The notes under the pieces are model-generated. The model was not told the origin of the DNA. It saw only the letters and a list, made by a program, of their open reading frames with translations, and made no database searches. From Pleodorina starrii (lineage: Eukaryota; Chlorophyta; Chlorophyceae; Chlamydomonadales; Volvocaceae), in the NCBI GenBank assembly GCA_030267565.1, contig BRXU01000023.1:1835001-1899000 (forward strand): a stretch of DNA of 64,000 nucleotides, read 5' to 3'. Of this stretch, positions 30,301-40,800 are shown piece after piece; positions within the stretch are counted from its first letter, which is position 1; each line of letters begins with the position of its first letter. The translations under genes and the position numbers were made by a program.

Positions 30301-33300
30301 TGGGTGGATGGGCGGATGGTGGTGGTGGGGAGGAGGAGGAGATGGAGGGGTGAGGCACACGAACCCGGTGATAGAGGGGGGAGATGGAGGGAAGGGTCAG
30401 TCAGGGACAGTTGGGGGAACTGCCCTCCCCCTCATTTCCCCGATTGGCGACGTCTGCCCCTTTCCCGTTGTCGTACCGTTGGTTGATTTTACACTTCCCA
30501 CCCTGAACGCTACGCCGGGTAGCGCCTCTCACTGCCACCCTCCTCCTCCCCTCCCCTACCACCCTCCCCCTCCCCGTTGCGTTCCCTCGCCCCGGGCCGT
30601 TTTAATTACCCTCCCACCCTCCCACCCCTCCTCACGTTGCCTGTTTAGGCATGTGTCGCTGCATGAAGGCCATGGTGGAGTTCGAGTCCTGCTCAGCCCT
30701 TTGGGCCCAATTGGGGGACACATTCGCTGCACAGCTGGCGGTGACGAGGCTGATTGAGAGGTTCAGCGCAACAGCAGCTGCCGTACACTCGTCGTTCATG
30801 ACATGGCGGCTGCCGCCGCCGCCGGGCACGCCCGTGGAAACGGGGCTGATGGGCCCGGCGGTGGGGGCGGGTGGTGGGGGTGGTGGTGGGGGCGGTGGCG
30901 CTCCCCCTCAGAGGCCCGGGGAGACGTATTTGGAGCTGTGTGGTGCGGTTGAGGTGTTTATGGAGGTGCGGGGGGGGGGGGCGGGGGAGCGGGGGAGGGA
31001 GGGAGGGAGGGAGGGAGGAGCATGTGCGTGTGTATGTGTATGTGTATGGGGTGGGGGTTGGGTTGGAGGGTAGGGGACATAGTCCGGGGCGGAGAGGGGG
31101 TGGGGAGTGATAAGCTCCTTTATATAAAGGAGAGGGGGTGGGGAGGTGAAGAGGGCAAACTGGGTTTGGGGAGGGGCGGGCTGGCGGTGTGGGTAAGGGG
31201 CTGGGCTCTGAGATCTGAGAGATCCGTGAGATTTTGAGATCCGCCCAGCCCGGGGGTCCCGGGGGGTTGAAGTGCGTGGGAAGTGGAGTGGGTGCGACAT
31301 TTAGTGCTGCTGGTGGCAGAGCGAGCAGTGGGGGTGGGGGAGAGGGAGGGGGTTGAGGGGGAGAGGGGCACATCTCGCTCGCCTCGCTTGCAGCCCGTCC
31401 CTGCACCTGCATGTACGGCATACACATACACATACACACACGCCCGCCCTCCCATCCCACCCGCCCGCAGGGTCTGTTCCACCTGACCTGGCACTTCACC
31501 GCCCGCGCCGAGGAGGCCGCCGCCGCCGGCCCGCCGCCGCCGCTGCTCGTACGTGACGTACTGGCGGCCATGGAGCCCGAGGGCAGCGGCTCCGTCGCCG
31601 ATCTGCTGGCGGCCGCCGCCGCCGCCAGCGCCGCCGCCGCCGGCGGCGGCGACGTGCGCAGCGGCGGCGGCTCGCTGGCTCCGCTGACTTCTCTGCTAGG
31701 CGGCTCGGCGGCTGCTGCTGCTGCGGGCGCTTGGCCTTCCCTTGTTTCCGGTCCCGCCACGCACTGTCTTGCTGCGGACTGGTTGGCGCATGTGGTGGCG
31801 CGGCTGGATGGAGGCGAGGCGCTGACGGGGTATGCGGGTCTGGCGCCAGAGGTGGCGTCGGTGGCGCCGCTGCTGCACCGGCCGGGGTAAGTGCCGCCCT
31901 ACGAGAGCCTGTTCAGAGAGCCTGTTGAGTACGGTATGCCCCTATGCCCTGACGGACGACGTAACGCTCCTACGCGGAACTTGAGGAGCCTTGATCTGTC
32001 AACCACTTGCACCCAACACATGTCCACACTCTTGCTAACCGCGCTCTTGCTAACTACACACGTCCGCAAACACTCTCTCCCTCTCTCTCTCTCCCCCTCT
32101 CTCTCTCCCTCTCTCACTCTCTCTCACTCCCTCTCTCCCTCACTCCCTCTCTCTGCCTCTCTCCCTCTTCCTCCCCCCCCCCTCTCTCCCTCTCCCCCGC
32201 AGTCCGGTGGATGTTGAGGAGCTGCCTCTGCTGCTGTCCGTGTGTCTGGCGGTGACGGCGGCGGGGGCACCGTCGTACATCGCCAACGGAGGGACAACCG
32301 CTCTGAGGGGGGGATCGGCGGCCATGCAACAGACACACAGCAACCACCACAACCACCACAACCACCACCAGCAGCGGTCGGGGCCCCTGGGGCGGATGTC
32401 CATTGAGCTGTTGTTCAGAGGGGGGGGCGGAGGAGGAGGAGGAGGCAGCAGGGGCGGCGGAGGTGGCGCCAGCGGCGAGCGGGGGTACGGCGAGTCGGAG
32501 GCTGCGACGGCGGCGGCGGTGAAGCACGCGAGCCGGATGTTGCGGCTCATGGCGCGGGGGCTCAAGGCGAGTTGGGGGACCCATTTAGAGGGAAGGGGAG
32601 GGGAGGGCAGGGGAGGGGAGGGGAAGGTTTTATTTCTCACGGCTTGGGCTAAACACGAAAACGGGGGGTGGGGGGTGGCAGTGCACCGAACTGAATGGGA
32701 ACTGCCGCTGCGGACCACCCGCCGCCCCCCTCGGACACACACGCGTCTACCCCACCCCCCGGGCGCTTCCAAGTTACCGGACTCCCGCCCCTTGTGCTCC
32801 TGATTCCCCCCTCTCTCCCCCTTTCCCCTAAAACCCTAAAACCCTAAACCCCCCCTTCCCCCCCCTCAGGCCATGGCTGCCACTGAGGATGCGGAGCTGG
32901 CCCCCTACCCGGCAATACACTCGGCCCACTCGTGCGCGGTGGCCATGCACAAGATACTGCAGGTGAGACTGTGCGTGTGTGTGTCTGTGTGTGTTTTGAA
33001 GGGTGTGTGGTGTGTGGGTAAAAGGAAACGGACCCGCACCGAAGCGAAGCGAAGGAGCCGAGGGGCGGTGGAGGGCTTTGTTGGGGGCGGGCGGGGCCTC
33101 CTCGAAGGTCAGCTCGGCCTCTTTGGACTGATCTTCTGGAACCCCTCTCCCCCTCCCCCCCATGACGCATTGCACCCGACCCACCCACCCCCCACCCCCC
33201 AGGTAATATCCCAGATAACTGCGTTGCGTTCCCTCGTCCCGGGCCGTTTTGATTACCCCCCCCACCCCCACACACATACACACTCCTCCATACATCCAGG

Positions 33301-36300
33301 ACGAATCTGCTGCCCGGGCCCGCGCTAATCCCGGCACCGATTGGAACTTGAGCGCCATGACCCCCTCGGGAGCGGCAGGAGGGGCGGCAGGAGGGGCGGC
33401 AGGAGCAGGAGGAGGGGCAGGAGGAGGAGGGGAGGGCAGTGGCGGCAATGTGGGTCCGCTGTTCCAGTGGTCGTTGGCGCCCCCTCCGCCTCAACACACG
33501 GCGCTGCTGCTGGACAGCTTCCAGGTGGGGACTGAGGGGGCGGGGGGGGGGGGGTCGTTTGGGTGTGTGTGTATGTGGATGTGTGTTTGGTGTGTGGGGG
33601 GTGGTGTGGGGGTAGGGGGGGAAGCGGGAAAAGGGGCAAAAGTGCGATGCGATGCCTTACAGGGTGGGGGGTTCGACGTGCACTTCTACAACTCCTCTCT
33701 CCTTACCTCTCTCCCTCCTCGCTGCCCCTGCTCTCGTCCCACCCCCCTCCCTTCCCTCCCCTTGCCTCCAGGCCGCCCTGATGTGTTACTCGGCCTTCCT
33801 CCAGCCCGACCCAGATAAGGACCCCCTCACTCTGAGGGCGGTGGAGAGGGCGCACGAACAGCTGCTGGAGCTGTGTACGGCAACGGGGGACGAGCTGAGG
33901 CTGGGTGAGTGTGGGGAATGCCAGGGGCTGGGGGGCAGTGCGGGGGGCGGAAGTCACGTAGAGCAGAGCAGCGGAGCGAAACGGAGCGAGACACTTGCTG
34001 AGGTACATCTGCTGAGTGGATAGAGTTGTTGGCTTGGACTGATGGAGGGTTCAAACCCTAAGCCTGAGACTCTTTCTTGCCCTCCCTCTCTCTCCTTTCC
34101 TCGCCTGCTGTCGTTGCTTCTTTACTTTCGTCCCTCCCGTCCCTCTCCGTCCCTCCCGTCCCATCCCACTCTCTCAGGTGTTGCCGCTGTGGTGTATGCC
34201 GCCCACGCCGGCCTGCTCCCCGCCCTCGAGGCCGTGCTCCGCTCCGCCGCCCTCACTTGCCGCCTGGAGACTCTGCGAGTGCTGCTGACGGCGGTGCTGT
34301 CATCGGTGCCGGCACTGCAGCAGCTGAGGCTGACCAGGGACGGATACCTGTTCCTAACACTGAGGAAGCTGGTGGGTATGGGGGGTGCGGTGGGGGCGGT
34401 GCGGGGAGGGGGCGTAAGGGCGGAAGGGAGGGCGAAAGGGAGGGCGGAAAGGGGAGGGGAGGGCATGGGGTGGGGTGGGGCTGGAGCGCCTCTGCATGGC
34501 CGCGCTACACATTTCGCGCAACCGCAAATCTCCATCCCGCCAGCGCACACTCCCGCAACCCGCCTGTGCCCCCCCACCCCCCTACACCCGCCCAACCCGC
34601 CCACACGCGCCCTGACCCCCCTCTTGTTATGCCCGGTACCCCGCCTGCCCGCCCGGTGGTGATGAGATGCACCTCCTCACCTTTTCACCCCACCCCAGCA
34701 GCAGATCAACGACGTCCGCAGTGACTCATTGTTTTATAAAGGAGCATATCACTCCCTCACCGCACCCCGACCCCCCTCAAACACTCACACACACCTACCG
34801 GTATTACAACCCGCAGATCATCGCTTGTGTCAACCTGGCCTGTCCGCACCCCCTGGAGTACCCTATGCCTGCCGTACAGCCCGCCAACTCCCGCCGCAGC
34901 CTCACCCTCATCTTGCAGCAGTGCAACCCCTCCGCACCACCAGCCGCAGCCGCAGCACCCAACCCACAGCATGGCCGCAGCAGCGGAGTCTGGGTCCAGG
35001 ATCACGTGGCGTACGGCACGGCGGCGGCGCCGTCGCCAGACGACGCCGCCGCCGCCAGCGGCCGGGCCTCGCAGGATAGTACGGCAGGCCGCGCCAGCAG
35101 CGGCCGCAACAGCGGCAGCCACAGCTACGCCGCTTGGGCGGCAGCGTCATTGCTCCAGGGGCAGCACACGACGTCGTCTGCTTCGGGCCGGCCGTTGATT
35201 TTACCGTTGGCGGTTGATCTGTTGGACACGGTTTCGATGCTGTCCCGCCGCTTCATAGAGGTTCACGAGGGGCGCGTGGCGGCGGCGGCCAACATCCGAA
35301 TCGACGCGGCCGGCAACGTCATGGACGACGGCGAGCACGACGACGACGGCGAGTACGACGAGGACGACGACGGCGGAGGCGAGAGTACGGCAGAGGAGTA
35401 CGACGACGAGGACGGCGAGGGCTCTGGTTTCGGAGAGCAACAGCAGCAGCAGCAGATGACGACGGGCGAGGAGGAGGACGGCGGCGCCGGTGTCGTACAG
35501 CAGCGGCGGCGGCGGCGCAGCTCGCCGGCGGCGGCGGCGGCGCGCCGCCGCCGCTCCTTTGAGCGCGAGGCGAACGAGTTGCTTCCGCTGGCCCAGTTGC
35601 TTCCCTTAGCGTTGTGGTGGCTGGCTGCGCCCGTGTCGGACCTCGTGGATGCGCTCGCTCAGGAGGTGGTCAACGACGATGACAGCGGGAGCCTGTTTGG
35701 AGACACCGGCGGCGGCGCCGCCACCGCCAACGGCGGCTTCGCCGCCGCCGGCGGCGGCGCCGTCGCCGCTCGCTCCCACCACCCCCGCGCCCACTCCCGC
35801 CCCACCTCTAGCGCGCAGCTGCAGCTGCCGCAGCCCTCTGAGACCCCCAGCGACGGCCGCAGAGGCAGCCTGGAGCTGCAGCAGCGCGGCCAGTCGCTTA
35901 CATCGCAGCAGCAGGGGCAGTACGGCAAGTCTGACCTGCGGCGGCGGCAGTCCATAGATCTGTCGCGCTCGAGCCCCCTCTCGAGTCGGGCGGTGGCGCG
36001 CGGCGGAGTGCTCGACAGCCTTGGCGGCGGCGCCGCCGACGCCGCTGACGCGGCGGCGCCGCCGCCGCGGCCCGGCGCCGCCTGGGGCGGCGCGGTGGTT
36101 GCTGGCGGCGGCGGCGGTGGCGGCGGCGACCGCTCCTGGGTTGTGTTGTCTCGCTGTGCTGACATGCTCCACACTCTGTTCCGTCTGATGGTGGCGCTGT
36201 CGGATCTCAACCGGCGGGCGCCCCACCCCGACTGGCCGGAGCTCGTTGCCAGTCTGCAGCCGCAGCAGCTGCTGGCGCGCGCGGTGCAGGTGCGGGTGTG

Positions 36301-37652
36301 CATGTGTGCATGTGTGCGTGTGTGTTCTGGGGTGTGTGCAGGTGCATGTGTGCATGTGTGTCCGTGTGTGTGTGTTTTGGGGTGTGTGGCTCACGAGGAC
36401 AGCAAGCAGCTGACCATGCGACCTCGTCTCTCTTATACTTCATCTAATTCTTCTACTTTCCTCTTCTCTTCGATTTTTGTCCCCTGAAAGTCCCTCATCC
36501 GCTCGTCCGCCTGTGGCGGACTGAGCTGGCGCGTCAGCTGGGGTCTCGGAAACTCCCCGGCCCGGATGGTGGGGAATCCGATGGCTCTGTCCGTGTTACA
36601 CCTGCCCCACCTGCCCCACCTGCCCCTCTCGCCCCCAGGTCCTGGTCCACGGGGTGCAGCGCCAGCGCCAACAAGCCACCGACTCGTCCACCGGCGGCCG
36701 CACCTCCTCTCGCGCCTTCTCCCGCGGCGCCGCCTTCCCCGTCCTCCTCTCCAGCCTCCTCTCGGCCTCCGTCTGCGGAGTGCAGTACGGCTGGCTGGTA
36801 CCGGAGAGCTTCGGCATCCCCTCCGCCAACGTAGACCCGGCCGAACTGGAACAACTCAACATGCCGCCGGCGGCGCTGGCGGCGGCGGCGGCACAGCAGC
36901 AGCGGCAGGCGGCGGCGGCGGCGGCTGCCGCCGCCGCCGCCTTTTCCAGCGGCGGCCCTGTTCAGGGCCCTCTGTTCAGCCGCATCCGGCGCTTCACGGT
37001 CATCTCCGCCAACCCCGAGGGCCGCGCCTACCAGTGGGCCATGATTGGCGACGAGGAGGAGCAGGACGGCGAGGGGGAGGGGGAGGGGCCGCTGGACAGC
37101 AGCGACCCGGCCGCCAGCGAGGAGGAGGCGGCGGAGGTGCGCGGCGGCGGCGGCGGAGGCGGCGGGCGGTCTCGGCCGGTGGTGCTGCTGCAAGCGGCGG
37201 CGCCGGGCGGCGCCTGGTCGAACCTGCCGCCGCCGCCGGGCCCAGCTGTCGTACCCACGCGTGCGCTGCAGGTGCTGGTTTCGGAGTACGGCTCCGCCGC
37301 CGATAAGGTCCTGTTTGACCTGCTGCTGCGAGGCCTCTCATCCAGGCGCAACGCCGGGCCGCCGCCACCAACGCCACCGCCGATGCCCGCCTCCCACCAT
37401 CACACATCCTCCGCCGACGGTGACGGCAGCCCGGCGGAGGCGGAGGCGGCTGCGCAGTTCTTCTGGGTGCCCCCCTCCCGGAGCCAGTGGCTGCGCACGT
37501 GCTCCAACCCCTGCTGCATGAACCTATCGGGGCTGCATGAGGCGCATCTGAGGCTGGCGGCATGTCCGCGCTGCGGCGGGGAGTGGTACTGCAGCCGCCA
37601 CTGCCAGTCCATGCACTGGCACACGGGGCACAAGGCGCGGTGCAGGGGCTAG
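27333..37652 (+). CDS. Large MYND zinc-finger protein (5' end unresolved)
   Basis: Exons: 27333-27796, 28804-28918, 29501-29587, 30012-30165, 30649-30965, 31471-31886, 32203-32566, 32870-32962, 33300-33524, 33772-33904, 34178-34371, 34817-36289 and 36639-37652. Phases all agree and give 1682 residues to the TAG. The C-terminus is a MYND finger: CSNPCC, CPRC, YCSRHC and HWHTGHKARC supply the Cys/His ligands. MYND fingers bind proline-rich partners. The rest alternates Leu/Ala-rich helical blocks (such as LLPALASICLKLRLLLGR and ALEAVLRSAALTCRLETLRV, possibly ARM/HEAT-like) with Gly, Ala, Asp/Glu and Gln tracts, the largest in the 491-codon exon at 34817. Volvocine genomes carry many large proteins ending in MYND fingers; I cannot assign a specific one. 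The junction 32566/32870 uses a GC donor. No initiator is chosen because exon 27333 opens in mid-frame. Confidence 0.8.
29379..29482. repeat. (TCCC)n tract in an intron
   Basis: About 25 tandem TCCC tetranucleotides make the polypyrimidine tract ahead of the acceptor CCCTGCAG at 29500. The Pro/Ser and Gly/Arg/Glu frames across it are artefacts. Confidence 0.95.
30254..30285 (+). repeat. 32-bp dispersed repeat, copy 1
   Basis: CTAAGAAAAACGATGCCGCA continuing GCGAAGGGACGG is shared, with four mismatches, with 57149-57180 in an intron of the minus-strand NDH-2 gene. Here it lies in the intron 30166-30648 of the MYND gene. Confidence 0.7.
30576..30610 (+). repeat. Dispersed repeat, copy 2
   Basis: GTTGCGTTCCCTCGCCCCGG continuing GCCGTTTTAATTACC; a shorter copy of the repeat at 33202-33256. 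It lies in the same intron as the 32-bp repeat at 30254. Confidence 0.75.
31103..31132 (-). repeat. Palindrome-containing dispersed repeat, copy 1
   Basis: Contains the perfect 18-bp palindrome CTCCTTTATATAAAGGAG (31115-31132). Its reverse complement extends into CTTATCACTCCC and matches 34732-34755 (TTTATAAAGGAGCATATCAC). It lies in the intron 30966-31470 of the MYND gene. Confidence 0.65.
32826..32849. repeat. Interstitial telomere-like repeat
   Basis: Two exact CCCTAAAA units followed by CCCTAAA, the complement of the Chlamydomonas-type telomere repeat TTTTAGGG. It lies in the intron 32567-32869 of the MYND gene, just upstream of the acceptor. Confidence 0.8.
33202..33256 (+). repeat. Dispersed repeat, copy 3
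   Basis: Begins GGTAATATCCCAGATAACTG and contains GTTGCGTTCCCTCGTCCCGG then GCCGTTTTGATTAC. It lies in the intron 32963-33299 and matches 24794-24858 in reverse complement and 30576-30610 in the same orientation. Confidence 0.8.
34010..34062 (+). repeat. tRNA-like (SINE head) sequence in an intron
   Basis: A box A-like CTGAGTGGATAGAG (about 34012-34025) is followed at tRNA spacing by a perfect box B-like GGTTCAAACC (34048-34057). The sequence does not fold into a full tRNA, so it is better read as the RNA polymerase III promoter head of a tRNA-derived SINE or a tRNA relic. It lies in the intron 33905-34177 of the MYND gene. Confidence 0.45.
34732..34755 (+). repeat. Palindrome-containing dispersed repeat, copy 2
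   Basis: TTTTATAAAGGAGCATATCA followed by CTCCC. It matches the reverse complement of 31103-31132 but has lost the left half of the palindrome. Confidence 0.6.
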
Positions 37653-37882
37653 CAGGCAGCGGCGGCAAAGGGGGGCGGCGGTGGCTGGAGGACTCGGGAC
37701 CGGGGGGGGGGCGGGGTGAGAGGGGGCAGGGGGAGAGCAGCGGAGGGGGCAGGAGAGTGGTGGGAGATGAGCTTCCGAGTGAGTTGAGCGCGGGGGCATG
37801 TGGTGAGCGGGGGCATGTGGTGCGTCGGCGCCGGCTGTGGGCAGGGGCTGCGGGGTGGGGGGTGGGGGGCGGGGGCTACACT

Positions 37883-37887
37883 TGTAA
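37883..37887 (+). promoter_or_regulatory. TGTAA polyadenylation signal of the MYND gene
   Basis: TGTAA about 230 bp after the TAG stop, in the context CTTGTAAATG. The distance is ordinary for a volvocine 3' UTR. Confidence 0.6.
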
Positions 37888-40800
37888 ATGAAAAAAGGAA
37901 GGGCTGCGGGTTTGCGGGGAGGGAGGGAGGGAGGGAGCGAGAGACGTGAGGAAGCGTCGCGCCCCTCTCCTCCTGTCCCGTTGAGCCTTCTTATCCCGGG
38001 CGGGCGGCTCAGCGGCTTCCCGGGGCCGACAAGCGCTGTTGGGGCATTAGAGTTGTTCGGGTAGGGGCGGGGAGAGGAGATATGTGAACGGCCTGTCCGG
38101 CCGTCCTCCCTCCGACCCAGATGGACCCAGATGGCTCCGTTTCCTGGTTCGGTTCGGAGGAGAGGGAGGCCGGTTGGGGAGTTGGTGCGGTGGGTGCGGT
38201 GGCGGCCACACAACCTGGTCGTCCCCGCCGGTGTGGAGAGGGCTGGCGGGACGGGGCGGGGCCGGGTGCGGATGAAGGGCGATTGGTCGGTCCGTCGGTC
38301 CGTCGGCCCAGGGCTCCATTGGTCGGCCGGCCAGTTGCTCCGAAACCGGGGAGGCCAGCCGAGACCGGGGCGGAAGGGGAGGGTGCTGAGAACACACAGG
38401 CGCAGGCAGACAGACTGGGCAGCAGGAGGCAGCCACAACATGGAGTAGCTTGAGCTTGTGAAAGGGGGGGGACGGCAGTGAGACGGGCGGACGTCGCGGG
38501 GGAGTCAGACAGTGAGTGACTGGAGTGGGTTATGAACCTAATGGAGGGGGGAGAGAGAGACGGAGAGGGAGAGACAGAGAGGGGGAGAGGGAGGGCGCTT
38601 ATCGTTCAGACGCACAGAAAGAAAGGTTGGGGCGTGCTGTTGGTGCGGCGGAGAAGGAGGGAGGAGCGCCTGGCTGCGTAAGCGCCTGCCTGCCTGCCTG
38701 CATCATGCCTGGCTGGCTGCCTGCTTTGCTGATTGGGCGCGTGTCGGCTGTCAGGCTTGGGAATAAAAATTGATGTGGGGCCGGTGGAGGCGTAGGAGGA
38801 GGCGGTGGGGCGGGGTGCTTGACCGGTGGGGCAGGGAAGGGCCAGGCAAGGCGCGGAGGCCGAGAACCCCGGGCCTTGCTGAGACGAGTGGCCTATTTAG
38901 TCGCCTTCCGGCGTTGGGAAAAGGGGGAGAATCTCGTGGCCGGGCGGGCTGTAGATGCGGCCGCGCATGCAGCCGCGGGCCCACAGGGCCCCGAGCGCGG
39001 CCCTTCGGCGCCTTTGGGGGAATAAAACGTTGCCTTCGGAAGAGGAAGGGGGGCTTATAGGGGGGCAATGACGGGCAATGGAGGCGACGTGGGTGGGCGA
39101 GTGAGTCGGTGGCAGCTCTGTGCCGTGAGCTTGAGAGGGAAGTGGGGAGCGGAGCTGGCGGCTTTTGGCGGTGCCGAATCCCGTCCGGAAAATACAGAAT
39201 GCGTTGAGGCAAGGTGGGGAAGGCGCAAATCTCCACATGTTTTCTTTATGGTAGCCTCGATTGTCAGCTCTTGGGACGTGCCGAGTCGAATAGCTCAGGG
39301 GGGCTGTGGGGGTCTTTGCTGACGTCCGGAGACCCGTGGTGGGGGCTCCGACTGGGGCGGTTCGCAGACCAGTCGCGTTTGGGGCCCCGGGACTGCGGAA
39401 GCATGCAGGGGATGCGCTGTTGCTTGGGCTTAGGAACGTTCGAGGCGGCGGTTGGGTGCCAGGCAGCCAGGCGGTGCTGGCCAGGGGGGGTGGAGGCGGA
39501 ATGGAAGTGCTGGATTGGCGAGAGCCAGACCCCCTTGCCCTTCCCCGCTACCTGATTGCAGTTGCCTTTCTCGCCCATCGCTTGTCGCCCGTTGGCCCTG
39601 TGTGTGTGTGGCCCTGGGTGGGTCTACGGTAATTCCTGATCTTTTGGTGCGCTTGGGCAGGAGGAGGACTGTGATGGGTTTTAGGTTTTGAGGAGCGGAG
39701 TGGCCGCGCACGTGTCGTGGCGGTCACGGCTGCGGTTATCGTTGGAGATTAAGCGGCGGAAAAAAAGAAGAACCGCGCAGCGAACTAAGCAGATGGGAGC
39801 GATGGGGCTGGGTGGCTCTTGACGGGGGGCGATGTGGGAAAGGAGGGGGGCTGGGTGCAGGCTCTCTGTCAGCGGAGGCCACCTATGCGGCCGGCTGCTT
39901 GTGCGGCACCGCGTTGGTGGCCCCGGGAGGAGCCCTGGAGCATGGAGGGCGGTGTGTCGTCTGGTGCAGTCGTACACGTGCTGTACGGCATGCCCGTGTC
40001 CCTTGCCCGACTGGTGCCCCGCAGCGCCCCGGCCGCATGCGTCGACTGGTGCGGCTGCTGGGGCTGCTGGGGCCAGCGGCGGGGGCGGCGGATGATGATG
40101 ATGCGTGCGGATGGTACTGCGCCACACTGACGAAAACGGCCGCCGTTGCTGCTGCGTCGGAAACGCGCTTAGAGAAGGGAAACGTGCAGTGTGTAGCTGT
40201 GGCTGTGAATGCGTGCGCGTGCGTGTGCGTATGCGTATGCGAGGGGGCCGCTGGTCCGCGGCCCGTGCTGGCTCACCGTCGGCGCGCCGGGACAGCCCGT
40301 ATGCGGGTGTGGGTGTGGTCCCAGCTGTCTGGTCGAGCTGCGGCAATAATTAATATCAATAAAATATCCCCCGAGCCTTATCACCTCCCCCCCTGCTTGC
40401 TTCTGCGGCTGCTGCAGCTCAGAGGGGGTCGGCCGCACGGCGCTAAGGCTCTCCCCCCCATCAGCCACCGTTGGGGTTCTGCGGGCGACCCAATTCGACC
40501 AACCTTCCTTTTTGCGGGTGGCCACAACTGCTGACCACTATATACGATGGCTGGTTGGTTGGTTAGTTGGTTGTGAAATGCGGCTTGCTTCCTGTTGAGA
40601 CCTGGCCTGGCTTTGCTTGGCTTGGCTTGCATGGTCCGAGGTCCGTGTGCCCGAGTACGTCAAGGCACGTCAGGGGCGGGCTGCTGGCTGCGGCCCGGAG
40701 TTGGAGGGGTGCGTGAGGCCCTTTGGCCCCGAGTCTGCGTTTGTGAGAATGCGGTCGCTTTTGCTGCTGCTGTTGTTGCGTCATCGTCTTTATCGTCGAG

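Noticed and set aside
39812..40534. 240-codon plus-strand frame
   Set aside because: Low-complexity Cys/Val run from a GT repeat, no motif, no splice logic and an equally long minus frame; judged a GC-rich shadow.
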